From Fibrobacteraceae bacterium (GTDB lineage: Bacteria > Fibrobacterota > Fibrobacteria > Fibrobacterales > Fibrobacteraceae): DNA of 11,049 bases. The stretch lies in the NCBI GenBank assembly GCA_023231365.1, contig JALNVO010000073.1:1-11049 (forward strand), given 5' to 3'. The notes beneath the pieces were generated by a model. The model worked only from the letters and a program-made list of their open reading frames with translations. It made no database searches and was not told the origin of the DNA. Positions 1 to 6,988 of the stretch are shown here, piece after piece. The position numbers and the translations under genes are program-made. The first letter of the stretch is position 1, and each line of letters starts with the position of its first letter.

Positions 1-191
1 ACTTGTCGGTGCAACTCGGCAATGTGCATGCAAGCATGCCCGCAGCTCTCGTTTTAGGCGACAATCGTTCCTGCCATTGCTCCCACAAGGGAATCATTCT
101 CACTAAGCGCTAAAGCGCAAGTGTTCATGTTTCGGTTCTTGATAAATTCACTTAACCAAAGCTGTTTTTAGAGGTGCCCTAAAATAAAAAA

Positions 192-278
192 ATGAAACAA
201 GTTAAAGAGACAATCAGCAACAAGCTGCGGTACACATTTGTTCAGGCACGCATTAATGAAGACATTTTCGCCCTCTGA
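192..278 (+). CDS. possible 28-residue small ORF, function unknown
   Basis: An ATG-to-TGA frame encodes a basic, mixed-charge 28-residue peptide beginning MKQVKETISNK. A GAGGTG sequence at 171-176 could act as a ribosome site, but its 15-base spacing is too long to be convincing. The peptide has no signal sequence, Cys pair or known motif. The frame ends 64 bp before the first lipoprotein gene, in the same direction, so it could be a leader peptide, a small protein or chance. Chance is the most likely explanation. Confidence 0.15.
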   Translation: MKQVKETISNKLRYTFVQARINEDIFAL

Positions 279-287
279 ACGGATTTT

Positions 288-316
288 TTCAAAAAATTCT
301 TAATAAATTATATAAA
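288..316 (+). promoter_or_regulatory. putative sigma70-like promoter of the FISUMP lipoprotein operon
   Basis: A TATAAA hexamer (311-316) lies 17 bp downstream of TTCAAA (288-293), a weak match to the -35 consensus, in a strongly AT-rich tract. Transcription starting near 323 would give a short leader, with the ribosome site at 331-338. The -10 spacing is good and the -35 poor. AT-rich DNA makes such matches by chance, so this is tentative. Confidence 0.35.
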
Positions 317-330
317 CTTTGGATCCAATA

Positions 331-338
331 AGGAAGGG
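331..338 (+). promoter_or_regulatory. ribosome binding site that fixes the start at 343
   Basis: AGGAAGGG sits 4 bases before ATG 343 (the AGGA core is 8 bases upstream). The longer frame from TTG 319 would put this site inside the coding sequence and add eight polar residues before the signal peptide. The ATG is therefore the better start. Confidence 0.65.
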
Positions 339-342
339 CTTT

Positions 343-2640
343 ATGAGTTCATTATTTAAAACGGCAGCATTTGTCTTTACTTTTTTAGGAATCGGCTTCA
401 CATTCTTTGCCTGTAGCGATAACGGAGATTCTAGCACAAACAATGGAAATCCGACAGATGTAACAGGCTCCTGGGATATTGTTTCCGTAAGCAACGGAAC
501 CAACACAACCACTATAAACGTTGCCAACGAAGACAACGATTCGCTGACGCTCCTCATCCTATCAGGAACTTCTTTCGGCGACACAACCACAGCATTTGAT
601 GTCAACTCCGGCGATTCCCTGGAGATAATTTATTTTAGAGACTCCATCGACATTCTCGGAACCGTTTATACCAACAGATCCAGTTCTTCCAAAAACGAAG
701 GATCCTGCTCATCGGAATCCTCTTCGTCAAGCAGGAATGAATACATTTCATCGAGTTCCCAAAAAGATCCAAACGATTTCTTGAACGGAAGCATTAAATA
801 CGGCACAATGACCGACTCTCGCGACAACCAAACTTACAAGACTGTGAAAATAGGGGAACAAACTTGGATGGCGCAGAATCTCAACTACGATGGAGGAATC
901 AATTGGCCTAGCGAATATTCTTGCGGAAGATATTACCAATGGACTACGGCTGTCGGTATCGACTCAAGCTACAACGACTACAGTTATAGTTCCACGGTAA
1001 GCTTAATTTCCGAAGTAGATCATCAAGGAATTTGTCCCGATGGCTGGCATATACCTTCCATCATGGAATGGAAACTCCTCTTCAAGTATGTAGAAGCGAA
1101 TCAAGGGAGTGAAAACATAGGCAAGGTACTTAAAGCCAAAAATAACGAAGCCTGGCCAGAGCTCTCAGAAGACAACAAACCCACCGACGATTACGGATTT
1201 TCGGTCGTCTATGGCAGTTACATATCCTATGCTGGAAGCCATGTAAAGTATAACGAATATGGCCACACGGAAACTATGTTCTGGGCTTCTCTGCCCTCTG
1301 GACCTTTTTCCGAATACGCCAATGACGTTTCTTTTGACAGTACAAATGAAGTTTCCTTTAGTTCCAACTGGAGAAATGCCGGCCAATACGTCCGCTGCAT
1401 ACAAGACAGGGACATGGACGAAGGAGCATCTCCCGCACCGAAAAAAAGCAGCGTCTACGATAGCCTAGCTTCGACACTGACAGATCTCCGCGACAATCAG
1501 GTGTACAAGACGACCGTCATCGGCAACCAAGTCTGGATGGCGGAAAACCTGAACTACGTTACGGAAAACGGCTATGCCGATAATATGGAGCAAAGCCGCT
1601 GCTACAATGACTACGAAGAGAACTGCAGCACATACGGAAGATTGTACCGATGGACCGCAGCCATGGATATCCCTTCCATTTACGCAAAAGAGCAGTTCAC
1701 GGATACCGCTATGTACCAAGGAATTTGCCCGCAAGGCTGGCACTTGCCTTCCCGTGAAGATTTTATAGTTCTCGTAACCTCTACCGGCGATACAAATCAT
1801 GCCGGATTGAACCTCAAGGCACAAGAAAGCTGGGACTATGGAGCGCCCGTTACCGATGAGTATTCTTTTATGGCTCTTGCCATCCCAAATTACGACAACC
1901 GATCTACGGACGAAATCGGAGACTACACCCGCTTCTGGAGCACAAACAACAACGACACGACAGCATTCAACTTGAGTATCTCGGACAGAAATTATATAAA
2001 CCTCCGTACCTACTCCTCGAAATACAACTTTCAGCCCATCCGCTGCCTGAGGGACGCTCCCGGCACATACGCCTCACATGCAGAATATGGATCCTTCAAG
2101 GATTCGCGGAATGAAAAAACATACAAGACCGTAAAAATCGGCGACGATACCTGGATGGCGGAAAACCTGAATTACATAGACAATACATCGCTACTTACGG
2201 ACAGTTCCTGGTGTTACGACAATAAAGAAGAAAATTGCAGCACTTATGGACGGCTATACAGCTGGAACGCAGCAACGGATCACGGATCGAGCAAACAAGG
2301 TGTCTGTCCGGAGAACTGGCACATATCGACAAAAAGCGATTGGGACAATTTGAGTTCGACGATTGGCAGCGCGCCATCACTCGGGCAAGCATTGAAATCC
2401 ACGGAACTCTGGACTTTGGGAGCGGGCAAGAAAAATGATTACGGATTTTCTGCCATACCCGCAGGCTATTTTGATGTGACTTTTCAAGAATTGGGGACTG
2501 CGGCTGAATTCTGGTCGCAAGAAAACTACAATGATAGCCTCGCCTTCTATTATAGCATCAGCGGATCAACCGAATCACTCGGTAAATACGCCAAAAAATC
2601 TATAGTCGGAAGGTCCATAAGATGTGTAGAGGACCGTTAA
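343..2640 (+). CDS. three-domain FISUMP lipoprotein
   Basis: Predicted envelope lipoprotein of 765 residues. The signal peptide (MSSLFKTAAF, then a hydrophobic core) ends in FFA-C, with Cys24 as the lipidation site; Phe at -3 is less usual than Leu. Residues about 40-110 form a small separate domain starting TGSWDIVSV, unassigned and possibly beta-rich. A Ser-rich linker (112-139) follows. Three FISUMP domains (TIGR02145/PF09603) span about 152-357, 378-571 and 584-763. Each has an opening like KTVKIGxxxWMAENLNY, a central CPxGWHxPS-like block and a closing (V/I)RC segment. Domains 2 and 3 each have four aligned Cys (420/428/462/568 and 624/632/655/761), consistent with two disulfides. Domain 1 has lost the first Cys pair and keeps 194, 231 and 352. 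It is followed after 18 bp by a second FISUMP gene. The family is highly amplified in Fibrobacter. Its function is not established, though adhesion or surface binding is plausible. The family call is firm; the role is not. Confidence 0.93.
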   Translation: MSSLFKTAAFVFTFLGIGFTFFACSDNGDSSTNNGNPTDVTGSWDIVSVSNGTNTTTINVANEDNDSLTLLILSGTSFGDTTTAFDVNSGDSLEIIYFRDSIDILGTVYTNRSSSSKNEGSCSSESSSSSRNEYISSSSQKDPNDFLNGSIKYGTMTDSRDNQTYKTVKIGEQTWMAQNLNYDGGINWPSEYSCGRYYQWTTAVGIDSSYNDYSYSSTVSLISEVDHQGICPDGWHIPSIMEWKLLFKYVEANQGSENIGKVLKAKNNEAWPELSEDNKPTDDYGFSVVYGSYISYAGSHVKYNEYGHTETMFWASLPSGPFSEYANDVSFDSTNEVSFSSNWRNAGQYVRCIQDRDMDEGASPAPKKSSVYDSLASTLTDLRDNQVYKTTVIGNQVWMAENLNYVTENGYADNMEQSRCYNDYEENCSTYGRLYRWTAAMDIPSIYAKEQFTDTAMYQGICPQGWHLPSREDFIVLVTSTGDTNHAGLNLKAQESWDYGAPVTDEYSFMALAIPNYDNRSTDEIGDYTRFWSTNNNDTTAFNLSISDRNYINLRTYSSKYNFQPIRCLRDAPGTYASHAEYGSFKDSRNEKTYKTVKIGDDTWMAENLNYIDNTSLLTDSSWCYDNKEENCSTYGRLYSWNAATDHGSSKQGVCPENWHISTKSDWDNLSSTIGSAPSLGQALKSTELWTLGAGKKNDYGFSAIPAGYFDVTFQELGTAAEFWSQENYNDSLAFYYSISGSTESLGKYAKKSIVGRSIRCVEDR
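1533..1553 (+). repeat. 21-bp direct repeat, copy 1 (FISUMP domain 2)
   Basis: This 21-bp stretch encodes the WMAENLN block of the second domain and is identical to 2151-2171 in the third. The copies are 618 bp apart, exactly 206 codons. The flanking domain sequences are clearly homologous but diverged. Confidence 0.9.
2151..2171 (+). repeat. 21-bp direct repeat, copy 2 (FISUMP domain 3)
   Basis: Second copy of the 21-bp identity, in the third domain. Recombination between the copies would remove or add one whole domain without shifting the frame. Confidence 0.9.
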
Positions 2641-2658
2641 TCGGAGCATTTGCAGAAA

Positions 2659-4128
2659 ATGAAAAATTTTGCCAAAACGATAATTTCTTTATCTGCAATT
2701 TTTCTCTTTGTCAATTGTAGCGATGACAGTAGCAACCCGACAAAAACCGATGTTCCCGAGAACGACCCGACGTCATCCTCCAGCGCGGGCATTTGCAGCG
2801 ACTCAAAGTCGTCCTCGAGTTCCAGCAATCTGAGCAGTTCAATATCGTCCTCCAGTTCCGGCAAACAGAATTTATCTTCTTCGTCTTCAAAAGCAGACGT
2901 GCTCCCCAAAGACATTGATACGACATTCACCGATTTTCGCGACGGGCAAACCTATAGAGTTGTTCTTATCGGCAATGCGCTATGGTTTGGGCAAAACTTG
3001 AACTACAACGCACCGACGAGCACCTGTTACCAGGATTACGAGCCGAATTGCGAGCACTACGGTAGATTGTATACTTGGGAAGTCGCAAAAAAAGCATGCC
3101 CTACAGGATGGCATTTGCCTAGTCAAAATGAATATGACGTAATGCTGAAATCAATCATCGAACAAACAAGCGCATCAGAAAATTCTAGTGAATGGACAGA
3201 AGACTACCTAGGAGCTACCTTCGGCTGGAGCGACGGCATTACGCGTAACGATTCCTTCGGAATGGCTTTGCTACCCGGCGGATACAGAAGAACAGACAGC
3301 CTCTATACCAATATCGGAGCCGGAGCCTATATGGTAACGTCCGATGAATACAGAGGCGATTACAGCAAGTACCCATACCGCTACATTTACTACTCCTATA
3401 TCGGTGAAGATAATTTGTACCACATGGGGATAGACGACTTTGTTAATTCAGGCGGATCGTATGAGGAACAATACTCTGTCCGGTGCGTCAATGACAGCGC
3501 CGTCAAAAATAGCGGTAACTACAGATCGGGCCCAAGAATCATGGAAACATGGGATCTATCTCCAAAAATAGAGGCCTATACCGGCCCTTATGGAGAATTC
3601 GTCGACGAGCGTGACGGGCAAGTGTACAACACCGTAAAAATAGGCGATCAAACCTGGATGACCCGAAACATCAATTTTGAAACCCCTAACAGCAGCTGCT
3701 ACAATTCCTCGGATTTGTACTGCGATTTTCTCGGCAGACTTTATGAGGATGCAGACATAATGCAGGCATGTCCAACCGGATGGAAAGTTCCTTCCCCAGA
3801 AGATTGGCAAAAGTTGAAGACTTATGCAATCGACTTCAGCGAAGGCCAAGCTCCGGGGTATGTGCTAAAGGCTACAACGAACTGGGCGAGCGGATACGAT
3901 GGCGGCGTTGACGGAGTGGGATTCTCCCTATATGCCGCCGGATATAAAAGCGGCAGCAGTTACTACGCATACGGCTATGGCACAGAACTCTACGCTATTG
4001 ATGGAAAAGGAACTGCGTCTCTAACTTATGTCGGATTCAGCGGGCACCCCAATGATATGGTAATCGGAAGCGAACTTTCTGACGATGACGGAGACGCATA
4101 CTCCATTCGCTGCATCCAAGAGCCCTAA
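2659..4128 (+). CDS. two-domain FISUMP lipoprotein
   Basis: Predicted envelope lipoprotein of 489 residues. The signal peptide MKNFAKTIISLSAIFLFVN precedes lipid-modified Cys20. A long Ser-rich linker (about 39-78) contains one Cys (Cys46). Two FISUMP domains follow at about 90-279 and 311-487. Each carries four Cys in the family positions (123/131/147/276 and 347/355/371/486) and closes with SVRC or SIRC. The domain 1 opening is degenerate (LIGNALWFGQNLNY), while domain 2 has KIGDQTWMTRNINF. Unlike its upstream neighbour it lacks the extra N-terminal domain. I chose ATG 2659 because it opens directly on a typical signal peptide. TTG 2650, nine bases earlier, is also possible, and GGAG at 2643-2646 fits neither start ideally. 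The 18-bp gap to the preceding gene suggests one transcript. The molecular role is unknown. Confidence 0.92.
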   Translation: MKNFAKTIISLSAIFLFVNCSDDSSNPTKTDVPENDPTSSSSAGICSDSKSSSSSSNLSSSISSSSSGKQNLSSSSSKADVLPKDIDTTFTDFRDGQTYRVVLIGNALWFGQNLNYNAPTSTCYQDYEPNCEHYGRLYTWEVAKKACPTGWHLPSQNEYDVMLKSIIEQTSASENSSEWTEDYLGATFGWSDGITRNDSFGMALLPGGYRRTDSLYTNIGAGAYMVTSDEYRGDYSKYPYRYIYYSYIGEDNLYHMGIDDFVNSGGSYEEQYSVRCVNDSAVKNSGNYRSGPRIMETWDLSPKIEAYTGPYGEFVDERDGQVYNTVKIGDQTWMTRNINFETPNSSCYNSSDLYCDFLGRLYEDADIMQACPTGWKVPSPEDWQKLKTYAIDFSEGQAPGYVLKATTNWASGYDGGVDGVGFSLYAAGYKSGSSYYAYGYGTELYAIDGKGTASLTYVGFSGHPNDMVIGSELSDDDGDAYSIRCIQEP

Positions 4129-4145
4129 TAATCAACCAAGGCAAA

Positions 4146-4174
4146 AAAAAGGATAGCGCAGAACTATCCTTTTT
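4146..4174. terminator. bidirectional intrinsic terminator
   Basis: A perfect 11-bp stem (AAAAAGGATAG with CTATCCTTTTT) encloses a 7-base loop. It has a T tract on the plus side and, on the minus side, a run of eight T. It lies between the ends of convergent genes at 4128 and 4203 and can terminate both. Confidence 0.88.
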
Positions 4175-4202
4175 ACTGCAACTGAGTTTTAAAAAAAGGT
4201 TA

Positions 4203-5498
4203 TTACTTCAAATATACCGGAACAGTCACCGAATGGTTCCCGTTTTTTACCATTAAGATATAATGGCCCACAGGAACTTTGGGCACAAGCATTATAGAGT
4301 TCTTATTTACTTTATATGAATTCAGACTTTTGCCCATCACAGAAAAAAGCGCAACCGTCGAATTTTCCTGATTCAAATTATCAATGCGGATTTTATTCCC
4401 CTGGACTTCAATTTCCGGCCGATTTATTTTCACTTTTTGAAAAATCGCACCTGGCCCAGAATAAATAGGAGCAGCCGCTTCTGCCCACAAACGCTGCATA
4501 CTCGCTGCACCAGTTGCATTCGGATGAACGCCATCCGTATTGAGTTCTTCAGGATGATTGTAAAAATAAGTGTAAAAATCCGGTCCAGAATAAAGCCCGT
4601 TCACATTGACCAAGCTATCCAAGGATGTCAAATATTTAGGATTTATCTGCCAACCCGCCACACTAGAATCGGTTGCAATAATCCGGGCAATCACAGGAAT
4701 AATTCCCAATGATTTTGCAGAATCAATGATCTCCTGCATATTCGAAATGTATGTCGAAAGATTTCCATCTCCCCCGCCCCAAGCATCATTTGTACCCATC
4801 TCTATCGCCCAAAAATGCACGCTCCCGCCATGGGTCATGTATGTAGAAATATTGTTCACAACTTCCGTGCTGTTCACACAACCTATACCGCCGAAAACAG
4901 TCGCGGGGGTATTTGTCGGAACAAGAGCATTCACCTGCCATTCAAAAGTCGTATCTACTGCATTTCCGTTAAAGGCCATTTGCGTAATGCTCGTACCTAA
5001 AAAGAACCAAGTGTCCTCCGCGCCGTTACTTGCATCAAAAAAGCGCACACCGTAAACCGACACTGCTGTTTTCATAGAAAAACGGAGCCAGCTCTTTCCT
5101 TCAAAATCGACAAGAATACCCCGTGAAGAAACGGGACTATCCGCGATGACCGCGAGGGTATCCCAATCCCCATCAAATCCCGTCGTAGAATTTGCAGAAG
5201 CAAGAAGAACAAAATCCGACAGCGGGACCTCGCTATGCCCGCAAGTAGTCGCGATATTGTTTGCCCACGCCTCATAAGGAGTCGTCATCCAAGTGACGAA
5301 CAACTTTGAAGGGCCCTCCCCTACATGGAATGAAAAGGATGTATCCGACACATACGTGTACAGAAAATTATCCGTAAGGTATGTATTCTTTGCCCCGGAG
5401 GACAGATAAACTGAATCTCCTTCGGAAAGGTCCAAATTTGGAACGATTCCGGCGAAAGCGCCCACAGCGAGCAAGCACATCAAAATCTGAATTTTCAT
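4203..5498 (-). CDS. secreted SGNH/GDSL hydrolase with C-terminal sorting-like domain
   Basis: Predicted secreted esterase or lipase-like enzyme of 431 residues. The signal peptide is MKIQILMCLLAVGAFA. Residues about 20-155 form a beta-rich region resembling an F5/8-type C (discoidin-like) fold, including DFVLLASANSTTGFDGDW. The SGNH catalytic domain (about 163-345) shows all four blocks: FLGTSIT (Ser170), FGGIGC (Gly204/205), EMGTND (Asn237) and DGVHP (Asp322, His325). Residues about 361-431 look like a type IX secretion (Por-like) sorting domain, with an ALFSVMGKSL segment, a VPVGHYILMVKNG segment and a short basic end. SGNH enzymes with an N-terminal beta domain often deacetylate plant polysaccharides such as xylan, which would suit Fibrobacter, but the substrate is inferred. 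ATG 5498 gives the cleaner signal peptide. GTG 5507 is an alternative, with AAGGAG 13 bases upstream of it. Confidence 0.88.
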   Translation of the reverse strand: MKIQILMCLLAVGAFAGIVPNLDLSEGDSVYLSSGAKNTYLTDNFLYTYVSDTSFSFHVGEGPSKLFVTWMTTPYEAWANNIATTCGHSEVPLSDFVLLASANSTTGFDGDWDTLAVIADSPVSSRGILVDFEGKSWLRFSMKTAVSVYGVRFFDASNGAEDTWFFLGTSITQMAFNGNAVDTTFEWQVNALVPTNTPATVFGGIGCVNSTEVVNNISTYMTHGGSVHFWAIEMGTNDAWGGGDGNLSTYISNMQEIIDSAKSLGIIPVIARIIATDSSVAGWQINPKYLTSLDSLVNVNGLYSGPDFYTYFYNHPEELNTDGVHPNATGAASMQRLWAEAAAPIYSGPGAIFQKVKINRPEIEVQGNKIRIDNLNQENSTVALFSVMGKSLNSYKVNKNSIMLVPKVPVGHYILMVKNGNHSVTVPVYLK

Positions 5499-5642
5499 AC
5501 AACACACTCTTTTTTTTCAACTCCTTAAATTTATCCTTAAAAGATCAAAACAGGAACTTCTAACAAGTTTACAAATGCAAGGCATTCCAATTTTCCCATT
5601 GAATTTTCTTTTCTATTTTTATGTTCCAATCCAAGGAACGAC
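5499..5642. promoter_or_regulatory. divergent intergenic spacer
   Basis: This AT-rich spacer of 144 bp must carry promoters for the minus-strand hydrolase and the plus-strand dedA gene. I could not pick out convincing -35/-10 pairs. On the minus strand TTTAAGGA occurs twice close together (complement of 5522-5541), the nearer copy including the AAGGAG possible ribosome site. On the plus strand AAGGAA at 5633-5638 is the likely ribosome site for ATG 5643. Confidence 0.4.
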
Positions 5643-6386
5643 ATGTCTTGCAAACATTTTCCCCTGTTTTTCATTATCCTCTTTTTCGGGATTTCATTCA
5701 CTTTCGCAAGTAATGGAGCGATGCCGGAAAAGGCGTCCGTCTACACCAAAATAACTGACTGGTACAGTGAAAATTTGAATTATGGGACGGTCACACTGCT
5801 TATGGCTGTCGAAAGTTCCTTCATTCCATTTCCCTCAGAAGTTGTTGTACCTCCTGCGGCCTACAAAGCTCTTCAGCCCGGCTCGGGATTGAACATTGCA
5901 TTAATAGTCCTCTTCGCCACACTTGGCGCGCTTATCGGAGCATTCATCAACTACTTTCTCGCCAAATTTCTCGGACGCCCGATTGTATACAAATTCGCAG
6001 ATTCCCGCTTAGGGCATCTCTGCCTTTTGGATTCTACAAAAGTGGACAAGGCCGAAAAGTATTTCTGCGACCATGGGGCAATTTCCACTTTCGTCGGAAG
6101 GCTCATCCCTGCAATCCGCCAGCTCATTTCCATTCCCGCAGGTATTTCCAATATGAAGCTCCACACATTTGCCATTTTTACCGCACTTGGTGCCCTTCTC
6201 TGGAATTCGGTCCTCGCCATACTCGGAGTCATCGCCCACGGGCAGAGCGACCTCATCAAGCGCTACAATTCCGAGCTTTCCATCGTACTGCTCTTCCTTG
6301 CCGCAGCCTTCATCTGTTATATCATCTATTCCGCCATAAAAAAGAAACCCGCGAAAAAATCCGCGGGCGAATTGCAGACCAAATAA
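5643..6386 (+). CDS. DedA-family membrane protein (lipid carrier transporter-like)
   Basis: Integral inner-membrane protein of 247 residues in the DedA/SNARE-associated family (PF09335). The family signature is clear: ESSFIPFPSEVVVPP at 57-71 holds the conserved acidic residues Glu57 and Glu66, and GRLIPAIRQLISIPAG at 152-167 holds the two Arg (153 and 159) equivalent to those essential in E. coli homologues. Hydrophobic segments lie near 6-22, 47-72, 84-108, 155-166, 174-199 and 212-231, and the tail is basic and cytoplasmic-looking. Characterised members recycle undecaprenyl phosphate or move phospholipids across the membrane and support envelope integrity and pH or voltage tolerance; which applies here is not visible. 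The first 22 residues form an extra hydrophobic, signal-like stretch before the usual DedA start. AAGGAA 4 bases before the ATG supports the chosen start. Confidence 0.92.
   Translation: MSCKHFPLFFIILFFGISFTFASNGAMPEKASVYTKITDWYSENLNYGTVTLLMAVESSFIPFPSEVVVPPAAYKALQPGSGLNIALIVLFATLGALIGAFINYFLAKFLGRPIVYKFADSRLGHLCLLDSTKVDKAEKYFCDHGAISTFVGRLIPAIRQLISIPAGISNMKLHTFAIFTALGALLWNSVLAILGVIAHGQSDLIKRYNSELSIVLLFLAAAFICYIIYSAIKKKPAKKSAGELQTK
6340..6367 (-). terminator. minus-strand terminator embedded in the dedA 3' end
   Basis: Read on the minus strand, a CCCGCG/CGCGGG stem (6367-6362 with 6353-6348, 8-base loop) is followed by TTTCTTTTTT. It lies 25 bases beyond the stop of the repeat-protein gene and so is well placed to end that transcript. 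On the plus strand there is no T tract, and the same bases encode the last Lys/Ala-rich residues of DedA. Confidence 0.7.
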
Positions 6387-6391
6387 AATGC

Positions 6392-6988
6392 CTATTCCGG
6401 ACAATTCTTAACGCAGCGATTGCGAACAAATTCTGCTTCTAGTACCATGATGCCCTTGTTGTAGCGGCGGTATTTGCCCTCGCGGAGTCCGTGGACAAAA
6501 TCCATTTCCTCGGAAAGGGCTCCCTCTGCATCATAAATTTTCACGGTCCCTTCAATTTGACCGTTCTGATATGTGATCTCGCGGCGGAGCTTGCCCATCA
6601 CATCCCATTCCTTGGAGGGACCATCCATCGTCCCCTTCTTATACGTGTCTAATGTTTTTAATGCGGCTGTTTCATAATAGGTTTTCATCTCCCCATCCTC
6701 AACGCCATCCACATAAAAAATTTCCTGCCACAGTACACCGTTTGAATAATGGCTTTTAAATACGCCGCTCAGTTTTCCCGCCTTGTAATCCGCCTCAACG
6801 CCTATCTTGCCATCCGCATAATACGAAATGAAATGTCCCTCACGCACAGTCGTACCCTTCTTCACCGTGTAGAGTTCCTGTAACGCGCCCGATGGCGAAC
6901 GGACTTGCATAGTATCCAAAACTCCGGCGCATAGCGGAGATGCCGCAAAAACAACCGCAGACAACAGAATCCAATTTTTCAATTTCAT
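6392..6988 (-). CDS. secreted YwqK/MORN_2-type repeat protein
   Basis: Predicted exported protein of 198 residues. A signal peptide (MKLKNWILLSAVVFAASPLCA) probably ends after Ala21. The rest is built from 24-residue units of the MORN_2/YwqK type, in the pattern xGxxxxYxxxGxLxxExxYxxGxx. Six units begin at residues 50, 74, 98, 122, 146 and 170, and a degenerate first copy covers about 26-49. The protein ends with a Cys pair (192 and 196). Such repeats form elongated beta-hairpin arrays. 'YwqK antitoxin' is a common database label, but the exported form and the lack of a toxin neighbour make an antitoxin role unlikely. The role is unknown, perhaps envelope binding or scaffolding. ATG 6988 is preferred over GTG 6997 because AGGTGA (7000-6995) is a well-placed ribosome site for the ATG and would overlap the GTG. 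Confidence 0.82.
   Translation of the reverse strand: MKLKNWILLSAVVFAASPLCAGVLDTMQVRSPSGALQELYTVKKGTTVREGHFISYYADGKIGVEADYKAGKLSGVFKSHYSNGVLWQEIFYVDGVEDGEMKTYYETAALKTLDTYKKGTMDGPSKEWDVMGKLRREITYQNGQIEGTVKIYDAEGALSEEMDFVHGLREGKYRRYNKGIMVLEAEFVRNRCVKNCPE

Larger units (their letters stand above)
1..318. other. left-edge region without a convincing gene
   Basis: No gene can be assigned here. A plus-strand frame open from the left edge ends with TAA at 111-113 (about 36 codons). A minus-strand frame starting with ATG near position 95 runs off the left edge. Both are short, neither resembles a family I know, and at most one can be real. A small inverted repeat (GCATGC-AA-GCATGC) lies at 26-39. 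Positions 192-278 hold a 28-codon candidate ORF listed separately. From about 280 the sequence becomes AT-rich and leads into the promoter-like region of the first lipoprotein gene. Confidence 0.4.

Noticed and set aside
26..39. GCATGC-AA-GCATGC as an operator or attachment site
   Set aside because: The two-base loop and lone occurrence give no support beyond chance, and no recombinase or regulator gene is nearby.
319..342. TTG start at 319 for the first lipoprotein
   Set aside because: It would place the strong AGGAAGGG ribosome site inside the gene and add polar residues before the signal peptide. ATG 343 fits better.
1465..1824. Minus-strand open frame of 119 codons opposite the FISUMP gene
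   Set aside because: It overlaps a clearly conserved domain on the other strand and shows no recognisable protein features.
343..4128. FISUMP domains as targets of a diversity-generating retroelement
   Set aside because: The domain is sometimes compared with C-type lectin-like folds, but I see no reverse transcriptase, no template repeat and no near-identical pair of about 100 bp. Domain copies differ in an ordinary diverged-paralogue pattern.
6348..6367. Plus-strand terminator for dedA at the CCCGCG hairpin
   Set aside because: It lies before the dedA stop and has no T tract on the plus strand. It fits only the minus-strand gene.
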